Assembly: GCA_016584305.1 (NCBI GenBank)
Contig: JACEEZ010018830.1
Location: forward strand, 1 to 64,000
Direction: 5' to 3'
Origin: Chionoecetes opilio
Taxonomy: Eukaryota; Arthropoda; Malacostraca; Decapoda; Majidae
DNA: 64,000 nt
Position 1 is the first letter of the stretch. Each line of letters starts with the position of its first letter. The translations under genes were made by a program, and so were the position numbers. Below the pieces are notes generated by a model. The model did no database searches and had not been told where the DNA came from. It saw only the letters and a list, made by a program, of their open reading frames with translations. Shown here in pieces: positions 37,130-49,422 of the stretch.

Positions 37130-39370
37130 ATGGCAACAAGAGCCGCTAGTAATCTTTGGCTGATCGACAAGGCTCCAATCGATGAAATCATCGGAGCCCG
37201 GCTACCATCGAAGGAGCAGGTCCTCCTCCGCTACTACCACCACCACTGGGAGATGGGGAAGACGGCGAGCGGAAGCAGGAAGGCGGTGGTGGAGGAGGTT
37301 CTCCCCTTCTGGTCGCGCGCCGGAATTCCGACAACTACAGTAATACACGCCGGCACGAAGCTGTCAAAGCTGGTAAAGGCGTACAATGACCTCAAGAAGA
37401 ACAAGAACAAAGACAGGCCGAAACATCGTATGGATGAGGAGATTTTCAAAGGAGACCTCCAAGAAATCTTCGACCTCGCACACTCCTCCTCTCTCCAACG
37501 GGCAGACGTGAAGGACGAGGACAAGGAGTTCTTACGGAGTCAGAGAGAAGACAGAGGGGAATCATCCATGGCTGGAATTGACCTCGTGACAGCGAAGAAG
37601 GTGGAGAAGCAGGTCGAGCGCGGAACTCGACTCAAGCGGTTCTGGGAACGTGAAGACAGCGACATTGCCAGGCTGACTGAAAGGGCGGAAATCCCAAGCC
37701 AAAGCAGTAGCAGCAGCAGCAGTCCTGTGTCGAAGACATCATCACCGGCTCGTGGATCCCGAAGCCAGAGGAAAAAACTCAAACAGTCGCCATCGATCTC
37801 CGTGAAGGATCTTAACCTCATTTCAACTTGGGATCGAGAGAAGTTGTCGGTGCTGCAAACAACGTCAACGTTCACAGCTACCGCTCAAGTTCTTGGAATG
37901 GACATTGGGAGTATGGCGGTCTCGAAGAGCACGGTCCATCGAGCACGAATTGCGGGGAGAGAGCAAGCCGCCGAGAAGATCGTGGAACTGCGGAACCAGG
38001 AGATACCTGAGAGGTTGGTCCTGCATTGGGACAGAAAACTCCTCCCGTCCCTCTCTGGCAATACGGAGGACCGCATCGCCGTCCTCCTCACATGGGAAGA
38101 TGACGCCGAGTTCCTTCTTGGGGTCCCGGCAAGCTCGGATTCGACTGGCAGAAACGTGGCTGCAGTGGTCTTGAAGGAGGTGGACGAAGCGGGCGTCAGG
38201 GACAAGATCATCGTCTTCTGTTTCGACACCACGGCTTCGAACACTGGCATGGTGCAAGGTGTTTGCATTCGGATTGAGAAAGAACTCGGACGAAGCTTGC
38301 TTTGGTTGGCCTGCCGCCATCATGTCCACGAGGTGATCCTCAAGGATGTCTTCGAAGCCAGCCTCGGCTCTTCCTCTGGTCCTGATATTGGAATGTTCAA
38401 ACGACTCCGTGATCGATGGTCCTTCGTGGATTCCTCGCAGAGAGAGACGGTGGAAACATCGGAGGACCTCGTAGAGTTCTTCGCCACCAATGACACTGCC
38501 AGCAAGCTGAAGGACGACACATTGGCCTTCCTGAAGGAGGCTCTGATGTCGAAGAACCATCCCAGGGAGGACTATGAAGAACTTCTCCGTCTCTCCTACC
38601 TGTTCCTCGGTGGTGAAGGTCCAGCCAAACCATTCCGCCGTCCTGGAGTTCTCCATCAAGCCCGGTGGATGGCCAAGGCCATCTACTGCTTCAAGCTTCA
38701 GATGCTGAAATCCCAGCTGTCGCTGACTGGTCGAGAGAAGGCCGGAGTGGAACGAGTGGCCCTCTTCGTTGCTCTGGTGTACTGCAAGCAGTGGCATGAG
38801 GCACCGATCTCTGTGAAAGCTCCGTTGAACGACGTGCTCTTCCTCGAGATCCTCAAGACATACCCTGACCAAACCGTTGCCAAGGCAGCAGAACAAGCCC
38901 TGCGACACCACCTGTGGTACGTTTCCGAGGAAAATGCGGGACTGGCCTTCTTTGACTCAAGGATTGATGTGGAGGAGAAGAAGCAGATGGTCAAGGCATT
39001 GGACAAGCCCGCCTCGAAGAAGGAACTCAAGCGATTGGAGGGAAAAAAGATGACGATGTCTTCCTCCCTCTCGTCCTTCGTCACTTCGAAGATACGGTCC
39101 TTCTTTCAGAAACTCAACGCGGACGAGGGCTTCCTGGCAAAGGACCCGGCATTGTGGGAGGAGGACGACCGATTCAAGGACGCTCGGAAACGGGCACTTG
39201 GCCTCCGAGTGGTCAACGATGCCGCGGAGCGGGGCATCGCCCTAGTCCAGCGCTACCTGGGGTCCACGAAGTCGGCCGCACAGGAGAAGTATCTCCTCCA
39301 GTTAGTCCACCACCGTCGGAAACTTGTGGGGCGGGAAAAGAAGGAGGACCTTCAAAAGAAGGCTTTCTGA
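37130..39370 (+). CDS. Element F transposase-like protein, 746 residues, intact
   Basis: Uninterrupted ORF from ATG (AACATGGCA context) to TGA. Residues 1-140 are an N-terminal region shared with relic G. Residues 170-230 are a basic, Ser-rich linker (QSSSSSSSPV, SRSQRKKLKQS) that may hold a nuclear signal. From about 290 it looks like an RNase H-fold transposase: VLHWDRKLLP (Asp301), IIVFCFDTTASNTG (Asp366), then CRHHVH (Cys395, His397/398), a large helical insertion, and NDAAERGIALV (Glu700). This D-D-insertion-E order with a C/H motif after the second Asp resembles hAT-like enzymes. From memory, similar proteins recur in arthropod genomes as uncharacterised, some named cc8K15.2-like. Expected role: binding the ends and excising or inserting the element. 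A pyrimidine tract ending CAG at 37120 suggests a spliced 5' UTR. A host-domesticated gene is an alternative, but the flanking terminal repeats argue against it. Confidence 0.85.
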   Translation: MATRAASNLWLIDKAPIDEIIGARLPSKEQVLLRYYHHHWEMGKTASGSRKAVVEEVLPFWSRAGIPTTTVIHAGTKLSKLVKAYNDLKKNKNKDRPKHRMDEEIFKGDLQEIFDLAHSSSLQRADVKDEDKEFLRSQREDRGESSMAGIDLVTAKKVEKQVERGTRLKRFWEREDSDIARLTERAEIPSQSSSSSSSPVSKTSSPARGSRSQRKKLKQSPSISVKDLNLISTWDREKLSVLQTTSTFTATAQVLGMDIGSMAVSKSTVHRARIAGREQAAEKIVELRNQEIPERLVLHWDRKLLPSLSGNTEDRIAVLLTWEDDAEFLLGVPASSDSTGRNVAAVVLKEVDEAGVRDKIIVFCFDTTASNTGMVQGVCIRIEKELGRSLLWLACRHHVHEVILKDVFEASLGSSSGPDIGMFKRLRDRWSFVDSSQRETVETSEDLVEFFATNDTASKLKDDTLAFLKEALMSKNHPREDYEELLRLSYLFLGGEGPAKPFRRPGVLHQARWMAKAIYCFKLQMLKSQLSLTGREKAGVERVALFVALVYCKQWHEAPISVKAPLNDVLFLEILKTYPDQTVAKAAEQALRHHLWYVSEENAGLAFFDSRIDVEEKKQMVKALDKPASKKELKRLEGKKMTMSSSLSSFVTSKIRSFFQKLNADEGFLAKDPALWEEDDRFKDARKRALGLRVVNDAAERGIALVQRYLGSTKSAAQEKYLLQLVHHRRKLVGREKKEDLQKKAF

Positions 39371-39489
39371 ATGGAAACAATGAAAACTGTCTGTTTTGGT
39401 TTCCTTATAAGTTTCTTTCTAAAAATGAGGGATGTTTTGAGTTTTTTCTTTGTTTTTGAAGGTTATTAGAAAATTGTTTAGTTTGTCGT

Positions 39490-39623
39490 GACCCCTAAAT
39501 ATTCTCCGAAGTTCATCTAATTTCACAGAAACTCTTCTTATGCATGTGTGAACAGAAGTAAAACACGAGCAAGTGAAAAAAACATGTTTCATTTTTTCCC
39601 TCTATGATCTTGGGACACCCTAA
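39490..39623 (-). repeat. Right terminal/subterminal inverted repeat of element F
   Basis: GACCCCTAAATATT at 39490-39503 and GGGACACCCTAA at 39612-39623 mirror the left end. It is followed by TATATATATA and then, within 10 bp, by the start of a family B element. Confidence 0.85.
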
Positions 39624-39633
39624 TATATATATA

Positions 39634-42454
39634 CCGGCGCATAAGACGCAGTTTTTTCCCTTAAAAAGGAATGCAAAGTTCACCCTGCGTCTAATGCGGC
39701 CATAGTAGCGATTGAGAGGTCGGGCAGAGAATGCAGAACAGCCAGCGATGTATATTACTAAAGGGGTCTGGAGTGATCTGTGTTGAGCAGTAGTCCACTG
39801 AGCACAAATTTGTATCTGTGTTATCAACAGTAATGCAAAATACTAAGAAAAGGTTGGAGTTTAATTAAGAGAAAACATGAGCTGGGGCAACAAGATAGCA
39901 ATTGTTGCTGCCAAGATGGCCGTGTCAGATGTAAACATCATCCACGCCCCGCTGCTGCTCTCCATTGTAAAACGTCTGATATCTCAGGTCTGCCGCTTCA
40001 CCTGGGATACTTCAATCGGTGACGCCCTCTGCGCACCCACCATGGGTCATTACCGCTCAGACTCCTCGCCGCATCCATGGAAAAGACAAACATCCCGCAT
40101 ATTAGATGTCGCCTTAACCTGCATTCGACTCGGGCCACACAAGTTGACACAACAGTTGGAAGGACATGATAGAAGGGAGGCAAAAAATGGTGATGGAATT
40201 TTCGCTGGAATGAGTATTGTTGATAAATGGAATAGTGAAACAAAGAGCGTGTTAAAGTTTTATTTGAAGGAGTGTGAGCGGTGAGAGGGAGGTTTAGTAT
40301 CTTGGGGAGTCTGTCTATACACACAAGGATGGAGAAAGGGCGTTGTGGCTTTGTAGTTTATTTGACAACGAGTCATTATACAACTTGGGGACAAGAGGTG
40401 CGCGCCGTGTGTGTGTCTGTGTGTCCTGTGGCTGACTGAATTTCCTGGCTGGTGCTGCAGTTGTGTCGGCGAGGGCAAGTCAGGTCAGCGTCAGGTCACC
40501 CTCTAATCCTGATCCCAGACAGGGGGGTGGCCTAAGCCGATGCAGGTGTGTATGTGCGTGTGTGTGTTAGCACCTCTACAGTGGTAAGCAAGATAAGATA
40601 AGATTTTCATCCTATCTAGACACTTTGCAAGTACCAACTACAAGGTTATTGACTACAAAGCGCCCCACACGTCAGCACGAACTAGGCGGACTCGAACCGC
40701 TGACCGAATGCACAGGGACGCTGCACATTGCGAACTCACGTCTCTACCAACCTTGCCACCCTGACGGGCCAGTGGTAAACAAGGTGGGATAGGAGACAGC
40801 ATAGGCCTTTGTACCACCTCGACCCCTCAATCCTCACCCCTGTACCTCTACGGATAAGGAAACTGTATGAAAGAGTGCTAGTAAAAAGGCTGCAATGGTA
40901 CCTGTAGACGGGACAAAAGTCTTCCACACGGTACACCACGACCAAGACCCATCACGGCACCACACCGTCCGCCTCAAAGCCGAATCACACCATCCTATCA
41001 TGGTGACACGGCACCGTCTCATCACATCCGTAATTATTTCTTACATTCAAACAAATAGACGTGTTACACTAAAAGGTGCGCCGCCGTCACGGCTCCAATA
41101 CATCACCGTCCTGTCACGTAACGGTTTCTGGGGAAGAATATTTTAACGTAATGAGACTGCCGTGCTGATAATTGTCGTTTCTCAAGGCTTTATGTACCCA
41201 AAACAGTGTCTTTTAGAGTTCAACTCCTCTTCTTCATCCAACAGAAGTGCTATTAATGCAAATTTCTTCAACCATAGCTTCTGAGGCACCATGTCTGCTT
41301 AGAGGGTGAGCAGGAACTGCCGAAAATGACAGAACCGTGACGAATAGTGTGAATACAAGGCACGGCTGATGGAACGCTGCCGTGATTGCAGAGTGTGAAC
41401 CAGCCTACACCTGTACATTACTGAAGAAGACTAATCAACCCTTGCGACTATGATAACACTGACACAACATAGATTCACAGGTGTAAACCAGGGCAAATAT
41501 CGTCGATCCCGACAACGGTGCCCTTCAACAATTACAACAATAACAACAAGGTAGAGATGGTTACCTTACACTGCTACATAAATATCTTCGTAAATTTTTG
41601 TTATTGGGCAACCATCGATTTCGAGGCCGAAACTTAGTCCTCTTGAATAGTTTTGGTGTGTTTTGAATTAATCTGGCTCTCGTTTTTGTCGGACATCAAT
41701 GTTTGTTTACATGTGTTGGGGGGGGGGGCAACCTACCCCTCCGGGTCCGCCCCGCAAACATTGCTACGCATTGCTACTGCCATATTATGGGAAATTTTCG
41801 TTTTTTCTCTATATCATCTGTTACTAAACCAAACCCCAACTCTAACCTAACCTAACTCTAACCTAATCTGATTTAACCTAACTTAACTTTCTGGCTGAAA
41901 TAACGGTAGATTTTCGGTACTATGTGTAATGCCATTATTATACAATTGCGCCATGGGAAATGGGGCTCAAAATACTCAGAATGAAGAAAGCTACACGATG
42001 ATGTAGGTAAGAGTCCTAGGACTTTTGCAAGCCCACTACTAAAATAATACCAATATCTATACTTCAAATTTTCCACAAATTTAAAACAAACAAATAGAAA
42101 AAAAGGATCCCTACATCTTAAAATCTAAGCTAATGTCATAGGTAATAATTTTAAAATATCAATTCGTGGGGCCCACCCTGCAATATATTATGATTTTGAC
42201 CGATTTGGTTACCCTGTCTTCCCTTTACATTTTGACACTATGATTTTTTTTTACATTCACTCCCAGTGAATTGTATTTGGGTACATGTCATAATCTTTTT
42301 GTTTTCCCCAAAACCCTTTTTTTTTTTAGAAACATTTGCAAAATTACAAAAAAAAAAAAACCTTCAAAAACCCCAATATATTTTTTTTTCTCAAAACCCC
42401 CGGTTTTAAAATGGGGCCTTATCAGAGGTCGTTTTTATGCGCCAGCAAATACGG
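39634..42454 (+). mobile_element. Family B DNA transposon, complete copy
   Basis: The left end CCGGCGCATAAGACGCAG follows TA. The right end is GCGCCAGCAAATACGG. Inverted: CCGTATTTGCTGGCGC. Length is 2821 bp including a SINE. It has internal AACCTAACCTAAC runs near 41836-41880 and a GC-rich left part. A 135-codon ORF at 39877-40284 is not conserved as an ORF in the other copies, so I do not call a gene. Copies or parts lie at 468-6859, 29008-31170 and 43832-44602. The right part from about 42300 shows homopolymer noise. Confidence 0.8.
40588..40769 (-). mobile_element. tRNA-derived SINE with 9-bp target duplication
   Basis: The minus strand has a tRNA-like head: GGTGGCAAGGTTGGTAGAGA (A-box region), then GCGGTTCGAGTCCGCC (B box) about 50 nt on. 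A tRNA-unrelated body follows, with a tail of CTTAT units. CAGTGGTAA is directly repeated at 40579-40587 and 40770-40778. The family B copy 0 at about 2070-2100 has a single TTACCAC-type site here without the SINE, so this is a true insertion after B copies diverged. It would be transcribed by RNA polymerase III and mobilised by a LINE. Confidence 0.85.
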
Positions 42455-43830
42455 TTTTATATATATAATTTTTACAAAACCAAAGGGGGGGGGGGGGGTC
42501 ACCACCCCCCCTCCATTGTCAGACACTTCGGTCGGGGAAATGGAGGGGACGGGAAAGGATGAAGGTATCACTAAACGCTGTGCACGGCTTTTTTTCCCAC
42601 ATTATATGTCAAAGCCCACGTCTTTCAGGGGGCCGCCCTTGCCCTCACAGGGGAAAGGGCGGGACACACCCCAACCCCCAAGTCCTGTCCCCTCCAGGGG
42701 GCCGCTCTTGCCCCCACGGGAAAGGGGCGGGAAAACGCCAACACCCAGAGTCATGCTCTCCGGGGCGCCCCCCCTTGCCCGCTCCCCCGGGAAAAAGGGG
42801 GGGGGACACACCCCAACACCCCGAGTCACGTCTCCTAGGGGCGCCCCCTTTCCCTGCCGCCCACGAACACAGGCCCCCCCCAGCGCACACAGACTCCCCC
42901 AGCGCAACAGCTCACCCCAGGACACAGACTCACCCCACTGTTTTCCGTTTACTACACCGCTGTCCCAAACCCCCCGTGACTCGACACCTGTTTAGGCGCG
43001 TTTACAACACTGTACAGGGGCGCCGCCCTATGCCCCGGCCCCTACCCCACAGTCCCGCCACGAGTTTAAAGGCCCACCCCGTGCCCAACGGGGGCCATCT
43101 CGTCCCCCTTCTCAGAAGAGGGAGAGGGGGTTTTTCAGGACGGGGTTTTCAGGGCGCAGTGGTCACGATAAATCCTGGGCGGGAGCGCCTGCCCACCCGA
43201 CGGGCTGTTTTCGCTACCCTCCAGTCGCCGCCACTGGGCCAGCACCCGCGGTTTTCCCCCCCCTTCTCTGGGGCCCTGTGGGGGAAAGGGGTGGGGACCC
43301 GAACCTTGTGTCAAAACCCCCCCAGCGAGACCCAGAGGTAGAGACGAAAGGGCCCTTTTTTGTTCACTAGTGCAGCGAACAAGGGGCCCTTTGTAACACT
43401 GCACCCCCCCACGGGATAGTGGGGACCTCCCACGACAACACACACCCCGACAGGTGAGTTCCACCTCCCGGGGTTCCACCCCGGGAGTTCCACCACCTCC
43501 GAAGCTGACACCCCTGAGTTCCACCCCGGGGGGGTTCCACTGCCTCCCAAGAAGTCCATTAAGGGTTTTCCACCTCCAGGGGTTCCACCTCCGGGGTTCC
43601 ACTCCGGGAGCGCCACAAAACCTCCGGGAGTTTTCCCCCTCCGAGAGGGCCCCCTGGGGGCGCCCCAGCCTCCGGGGTTCCACCTCCGAGAGTCCACCCC
43701 GGGAGCCCCAGACCGCCGCGTCTGAGCAACCAACAGAAGGTTGGTCCGGAACTGTTCCCCAGTAACTTCATAAAGTCCCCCAGGTGGTCGGGTTTATTGC
43801 GCGGGCGGGGTCAGCCATCTTGCCTACCCT
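41740..43830 (+). other. Low-quality near-duplicate of 43848-45990 (probable assembly artefact)
   Basis: The order of elements (end of family B, LTR, start of internal region) is the same as in 43848-45990. From about 42300 onward this copy differs mainly by missing bases and by runs such as GGGGGG and CCCCCC where the other copy has mixed bases. It ends at an N at 43831, after which the same B sequence starts again. Confidence 0.7.
42468..43830 (-). mobile_element. LTR element, poor duplicate copy (LTR plus partial internal region)
   Basis: The LTR-like part runs from TTTACAAAACCAAAGG to GGGCCCTTTGTAACA (end 43398). The following internal part matches 45590-46030. It is cut by the N at 43831 before the primer-binding site. 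All features are degraded forms of those in 44618-46121. Confidence 0.65.
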
Positions 43831-43831
43831 N
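43831..43831. other. Single-base N at a duplication junction
   Basis: Lies between the LTR-element internal region and a second start of family B sequence. Probably an assembly join. Confidence 0.6.
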
Positions 43832-44602
43832 TTTTGTCGTTTACTTGTGGGGGGGGCAACCTACCCTCCGGGTCCGCCCCGCAAACATTGCTACGCATTG
43901 CTACTGCCATATTATGGGAAATTTTCGTTTTTTCTCTATATCATCTGTTACTAAACCAAACCCCAACTCTAACCTAACCTAACTCTAACCTAATCTGATT
44001 TAACCTAACTTAACTTTCTGGCTGAAATAACGGTAGATTTTCGGTACTATGTGTAATGCCATTATTATACAATTGCGCCATGGGAAATGGGGCTCAAAAT
44101 ACTCAGAATGAAGAAAGCTACACAATGATGTAGGTAAGAGTCCTAGGACTTTTGCAAGCCCACTACTAAAATAATACCAATATCTATACTTCAAATTTTC
44201 CACAAAGTCTAAACACAGCAGAATAGCAACAAAGGCATACCTACATCATTAAATCTAAGCTATATGTCATAGGTAGATAATATTAGAATATCAATTCGTG
44301 GGGCCATCCTGCAATATATTATGATTTATGACCGATTTTGGTTACCCTGTCATTCCCTTTACATTTTGACTACTATGATTTTTCATTCACATTCACTGCA
44401 CAGTGAATATTGTATTTAGGTACATGCTCATAATCATTTGCTTTCCCCTACAAATCCTTTTTTTTTTTAGTAACATTTGCTAAATTTACAAAAAAAAAAA
44501 AAAACCTTCAAAAACCCCAATATATTTTTTTCTCTCAAAACCTCCGTGTAAAATAGGGGTGCATCTTATGCAGAGGTGCGTCTTATGCGCCAGCAAATAC
44601 GG
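43832..44602 (+). mobile_element. Family B transposon, right-end fragment
   Basis: Matches 41700-42454 closely, including GCAACCTACCCTCCGGGTCC and the AACCTAACCTAAC runs. It ends GCGCCAGCAAATACGG followed by TATATA. The sequence is clean here and lacks the foldback insertion seen at 29231-30685. The left part is missing at the N. Confidence 0.8.
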
Positions 44603-44617
44603 TATATATATATATAT

Positions 44618-45589
44618 TGTTACGAAACCAAGGGGGGGGGGGGTCATCCACCACCCTCCACTTCGTCAGACACTTACGGCTCGGGGCAATGGAGGGGACG
44701 GGAAGGACTGAAGGTATACACTGAACTGCTGTGCACGGCTTTTATTTCCACACTACTCTACTATGTACAAAGTCACTGTCTCTCTCAGGGGCGCCGCCCT
44801 TGCCCTCACACGGGAAAGGGGCGGGACACACGCCAACACCCACGAGTCACTGTCTCTCTCAGGGGCGCCGCTCTTGCCCTCACACGGGAAAGGGGCGGGA
44901 CACACGCCAACACCCACGAGTCACTGTCTCTCTCAGGGGCGCCGCCCTTGCCCGCTCACACGGAAAAGGGGCGGGACACACGCCAACACCCACGAGTCAC
45001 TGTCTCTCTCAGGGGCGCCGCCCTTGCCTGCTCGCCCACGAACACAGGCTCACCCCAGCGCACACAGACTCACCCCAGCGCACACAGACTCACCCCAGTG
45101 CACACAGACTCACCCCACTGTTCTTCCGTGTACTACTACACGCTGTCTCCAACACACCCGTCGACTCGACACACTGTGTAGGCGCGCTACACACACTGTA
45201 CAGGGCGCCGCCCTATGCGCCGTGACCCTACCCCACAGTCGCCGCCACTGAGTTTGAAGGCCACGCCGTGCCCAACAGGGCCACTCTCGTCCCCCTTCGT
45301 CAGAAGAGGGAGACGGGTCTTTTCAGGACGGGGTTTTGCAGGGCGCAGTGGTCACGATAAATCCTGGGCGGGAGCGCCTGTCCACCCGACGTGGCTGTGT
45401 TTCTGCTACCCTCCAGTCGCCGCCACTGCCAGCACCACGTCGGTTCCCCCCCATTCTCTGGGCCAATGTGGAGGAAAGGACGTGGCGACCCGAACCTTGT
45501 GTCGAACCCCCGCCAGCGAGACCCCAGAGGTAGAGACGAAGGACCCTTGTCTTGTTCACTAGTAGCAGCGAACAAGGCCCTTCGTAACA
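44618..45589 (-). repeat. 3' LTR (minus-strand sense)
   Basis: 972 bp, TG to CA. It contains four about 75-bp tandem units near 44773-45030 (TCACTGTCTCTCTCAGGGGC, then GCCGCCCTTGCC, then AGGGGCGGGACACACGCCAA) and three CACACAGACTCACCCCAG units near 45060-45110. Confidence 0.85.
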
Positions 45590-46029
45590 CTGCACCCCCC
45601 CACGGGAGTAGTGGCGACCTCGCCACGACAACATCACACCCCGACAGGTGAGTTCCACCTCCGGGAGTTCCACCTCCGGGAGTTCCACCACCTCCGACAG
45701 CTTGACCACCTCCCTGAGTTCCACCTCCGGGAGTTCCACTGCCTCCAAGAAGTCCATTAACAGGAGTTCCACCTCCAGGAGTTCCACCTCCGGGAGTTCC
45801 ACCTCCGGGAGCGCCACAGCCTCCGGGAGTTCCACCTCCGAGAGGTCCACCTCCGGGAGCGCCACAGCCTCCGGGAGTTCCACCTCCGAGAGTTCCACCT
45901 CCGGGAGCCCCAGAGCCTGCCGCGTCTGAGCAACCAACAGCAAGGTCTGGTCCTGGAACTGTTGCCCCAGTAACTTCATAAAGTCCCTAGCGTGGTCGGG
46001 TTTATTGCTGCGGCGGCAGGGTCAGCCAT
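45590..46029 (-). pseudogene. Gag-like start with LPEVE-type repeats, truncated
   Basis: An ATG at 46029 (minus strand) opens MADPAAAAINP, but one frame change is needed before RDFMKLLGQQFQDQTLLLV. From there the frame is open into the LTR. Residues then repeat LPEVEL/LSEVEL about fifteen times, followed by TCRGV. The short amphipathic start is reminiscent of Gypsy Gag N-termini. The repeats arise from tandem CTCGGAGGTGGAACTCC-like DNA units of 15 bp. No capsid or zinc-knuckle motif is visible, so any function is doubtful. Confidence 0.5.
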
Positions 46030-46101
46030 CTTGCCTGACGCCTTGATGTGCAGTCACAGAGTCCCTTCCCCCACAGCCTCGCCGTCTCTCCAAAGCCCAC
46101 G

Positions 46102-46119
46102 ATCCCACTTCTGACACCA
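46102..46119 (-). promoter_or_regulatory. Primer-binding site, tRNA-Leu type
   Basis: On the minus strand TGGTGTCAGAAGTGGGAT begins one base after the 5' LTR. It is complementary to the 3' end of cytosolic tRNA-Leu (ATCCCACTTCTGACA plus CCA). Confidence 0.85.
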
Positions 46120-46120
46120 A

Positions 46121-47180
<1,060 letters not shown>

Positions 47181-47234
47181 ATGCGCTCTTAATGCTATTT
47201 GCAATTGATTACCCTGTCTGCTCCAGCACAAATA

Positions 47235-48095
47235 CCGTATTTTACGGCTTATAAGACGCTGCATCTTGGAAGACGCATCCTAATTTTCAAGAAAAAAAAT
47301 TATAAGAAAAAAAAAAAACTGGCCACCAAAACATTTTCATTTCAAAGTCATTTTCACACAAGAAACACACTCTCTATTCATTATCTTCATTCAGCACTGC
47401 TCATCAGCCATTTTATTGTATAGCTTGTATGCGATATTATATGTAAATCGTTTTTGATGAATTCGCCATGGGTGATAATTTCCATGACTGAAAAGAGCTT
47501 GTGATATGGTGTGACAGCCTGGTGGTAAATGATACATGTTGGGTGGTTGAACATGTGCACGCAAGTCGGACGGTTAGAGTGAGAAAACAAAGCCGACCGC
47601 GGCGGGTGCGCAGCTGCGTGCCTGGTGTGCCAATCAGTTTGGCTTTGTTGTGCTGAGTGTTAAATACCTCTCAATTTCCTCCCATGCCTCACTACATTGC
47701 CTGCCTCTTGTGATCTCACCACGTATTGTTTAAATTTTCCTGTATGCGTGTAGTATTTGTGATGGGCTGCATGTACAAGAGTATACAAACTTTCATCTAA
47801 TGTAACAAACAAAGTTCCTTACACATGGAATGGCTGTTGGCGCCAATCTGCCGAGGCGGAACGGCTCCCGCCAGTACCTTAGTAAACATCACAGCGTGAG
47901 GACAGATTAGTTGATTTGAATGTCTTATATTATTTGAAATACTTGTAACAGGTAAGTACTGAGTTACATCATATATGAGGCTGAATTGAATAGCTACCTG
48001 AGCTAACATCCTACAACATTCGTCTTGGAAGACGCATGAGTATTTTTCAGGTTTTTTTTAGGGTAAAAGTGCATCCTATAAGCCGTAAAATACGG
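47235..48095. mobile_element. Element A, copy 2 (non-autonomous, TA duplication)
   Basis: Ends CCGTATTTTACGGCTTATAA and CTATAAGCCGTAAAATACGG are inverted repeats, bordered by TA on both sides (47233-47234, 48096-48097). The subterminal CTTGGAAGACGCAT occurs near both ends. At 861 bp it is longer than copy 1; the extra part is near 47415-47580 and includes GACGGTTAGAGTGAGAAAAC. No ORF is supported. Confidence 0.88.
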
Positions 48096-48097
48096 TA

Positions 48098-49422
48098 CTG
48101 TTTGCATATGTTGCACTATTTCTCGAAAACAGTATACATTCCACATGCAATAATTTATAATTGCCTTTAAACAGCATTTCAGTTAGATAATGATGCTGCA
48201 TGTCATTCTAAGGTGCATGCATGACCTTGCAACATCTTAGCTGCATTCATTATGCAAAGAACACTTATTTTCTTTTTATATCATAAATCAAATGAATATT
48301 CATTGCACAGTATTTACCCACTTGGTGCATACTTTGTTTCAATCACAGCCTAAGGTGTTTACTCCGGTGCTTTAGTAACCACATACGTAAGCTCTGTCTG
48401 ATGTGCACTGAAAACTTACTTCTAGCTGTGTGGTGGAATTCAAAAAATTCCTCAAACTGCTGTCATAGAGTTCCTTCCCATTTGGTCTATAGGTAATGCA
48501 TGTCATGGATGAGTGACAGCAAGTCCTGTATTGTCATGAAATTTTTTTATGCACATGTAGAGTAGTGAAATATGTAAAACTATAATTGTTGGTTGTTGTT
48601 GAATGGACTACCTGCAGGATGCATTTTCTTGCTAAGTATTAAAAAAAAAAAAAGGGAATCTGAATAGCATCATATACATGAATGTGTTCCAGTGGAATTC
48701 ATGTGGAAAGGATGATGATAGGAATGCTGTAGGAAGTGAGGGTACTTTGTATCAGAAGACATGAAAACAAGAACACAATCTAGATTGTGAAATAAAATTT
48801 ATTTACAGGCTGTATAGCTTATACATATATGTAAAAAAAAAGTACAGTACAGTAAGCTCTTATAGTACGCATAAAGTTTGATTTCTGAAAGTTGCCGCAG
48901 ATAACAAAAACTGCAAATAGTTGAGGTCATGAAAGTATTGCATGAAGCTGAGCATCTCAAAATGTCAATCTTGCCAGAAGATTGTTTAAGTTTTGATAAT
49001 TGCTTTCTTCTCATCAATAGTGGGAATTAATTTCTGAAATGCTGTAAGTATTTGTAAAATACTTGATCAGTTGTGAATTAGGGAACTTATCTCTCTATGG
49101 CAAATTTTTGTCACAACAGCAACACTCAGGAGTGTATAATACAGATGTGACAATTATATTATGTGGATGGATGGGTGCTTTGTTTACCAACAAAAAATTA
49201 AGGGGAATAGGTTTACGCAAACAATTAAATCATTGGTAAATATGTACAAAGAAGGGTAGAAGCCTTCTCTTAGGTGATGAAACTTCATATGAGCTAAGAC
49301 TTTGATTAAATAATGAATTGGTATGATTAAAATATTAGAACATTTATACATAAGTACTTGTAAGGGAGATTTTTGTATCCCAAGTGCTCACCATTGTTCC
49401 TTGGTGCTCTTGGCTCTTGTAG
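48098..49422. other. Non-repetitive sequence, no exon recognised
   Basis: Ordinary base composition without long ORFs or recognised repeats. It lies just upstream of the first host-gene exon and is probably intron or upstream DNA of that gene. Confidence 0.5.

Noticed and set aside
37865..38911. 348-codon minus-strand ORF opposite the F transposase
   Set aside because: Shadow of the high-GC coding strand; no start context or motif of its own.
39877..40284. 135-codon ORF at the left of the complete family B element
   Set aside because: No recognised domain, and the matching part of copy 0 (6280-6590 region) does not keep the frame; probably chance.
40680..40770. Functional tRNA gene on the minus strand
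   Set aside because: The A and B boxes are present, but no complete cloverleaf is apparent, and the unit has a SINE body, a tail and a target duplication.
41836..41880. AACCTAACCTAAC runs as a telomere
   Set aside because: Only a few imperfect units, interstitial, and present in the same place in every family B copy, so they are part of the element.
42559..43771. Long Pro/Gly/Arg-rich ORFs on both strands in the GC-rich LTR sequence (also 44.6-46.7 kb)
   Set aside because: They lie in LTR tandem repeats and are open in several frames at once because stop codons are rare in GC-rich repeats.
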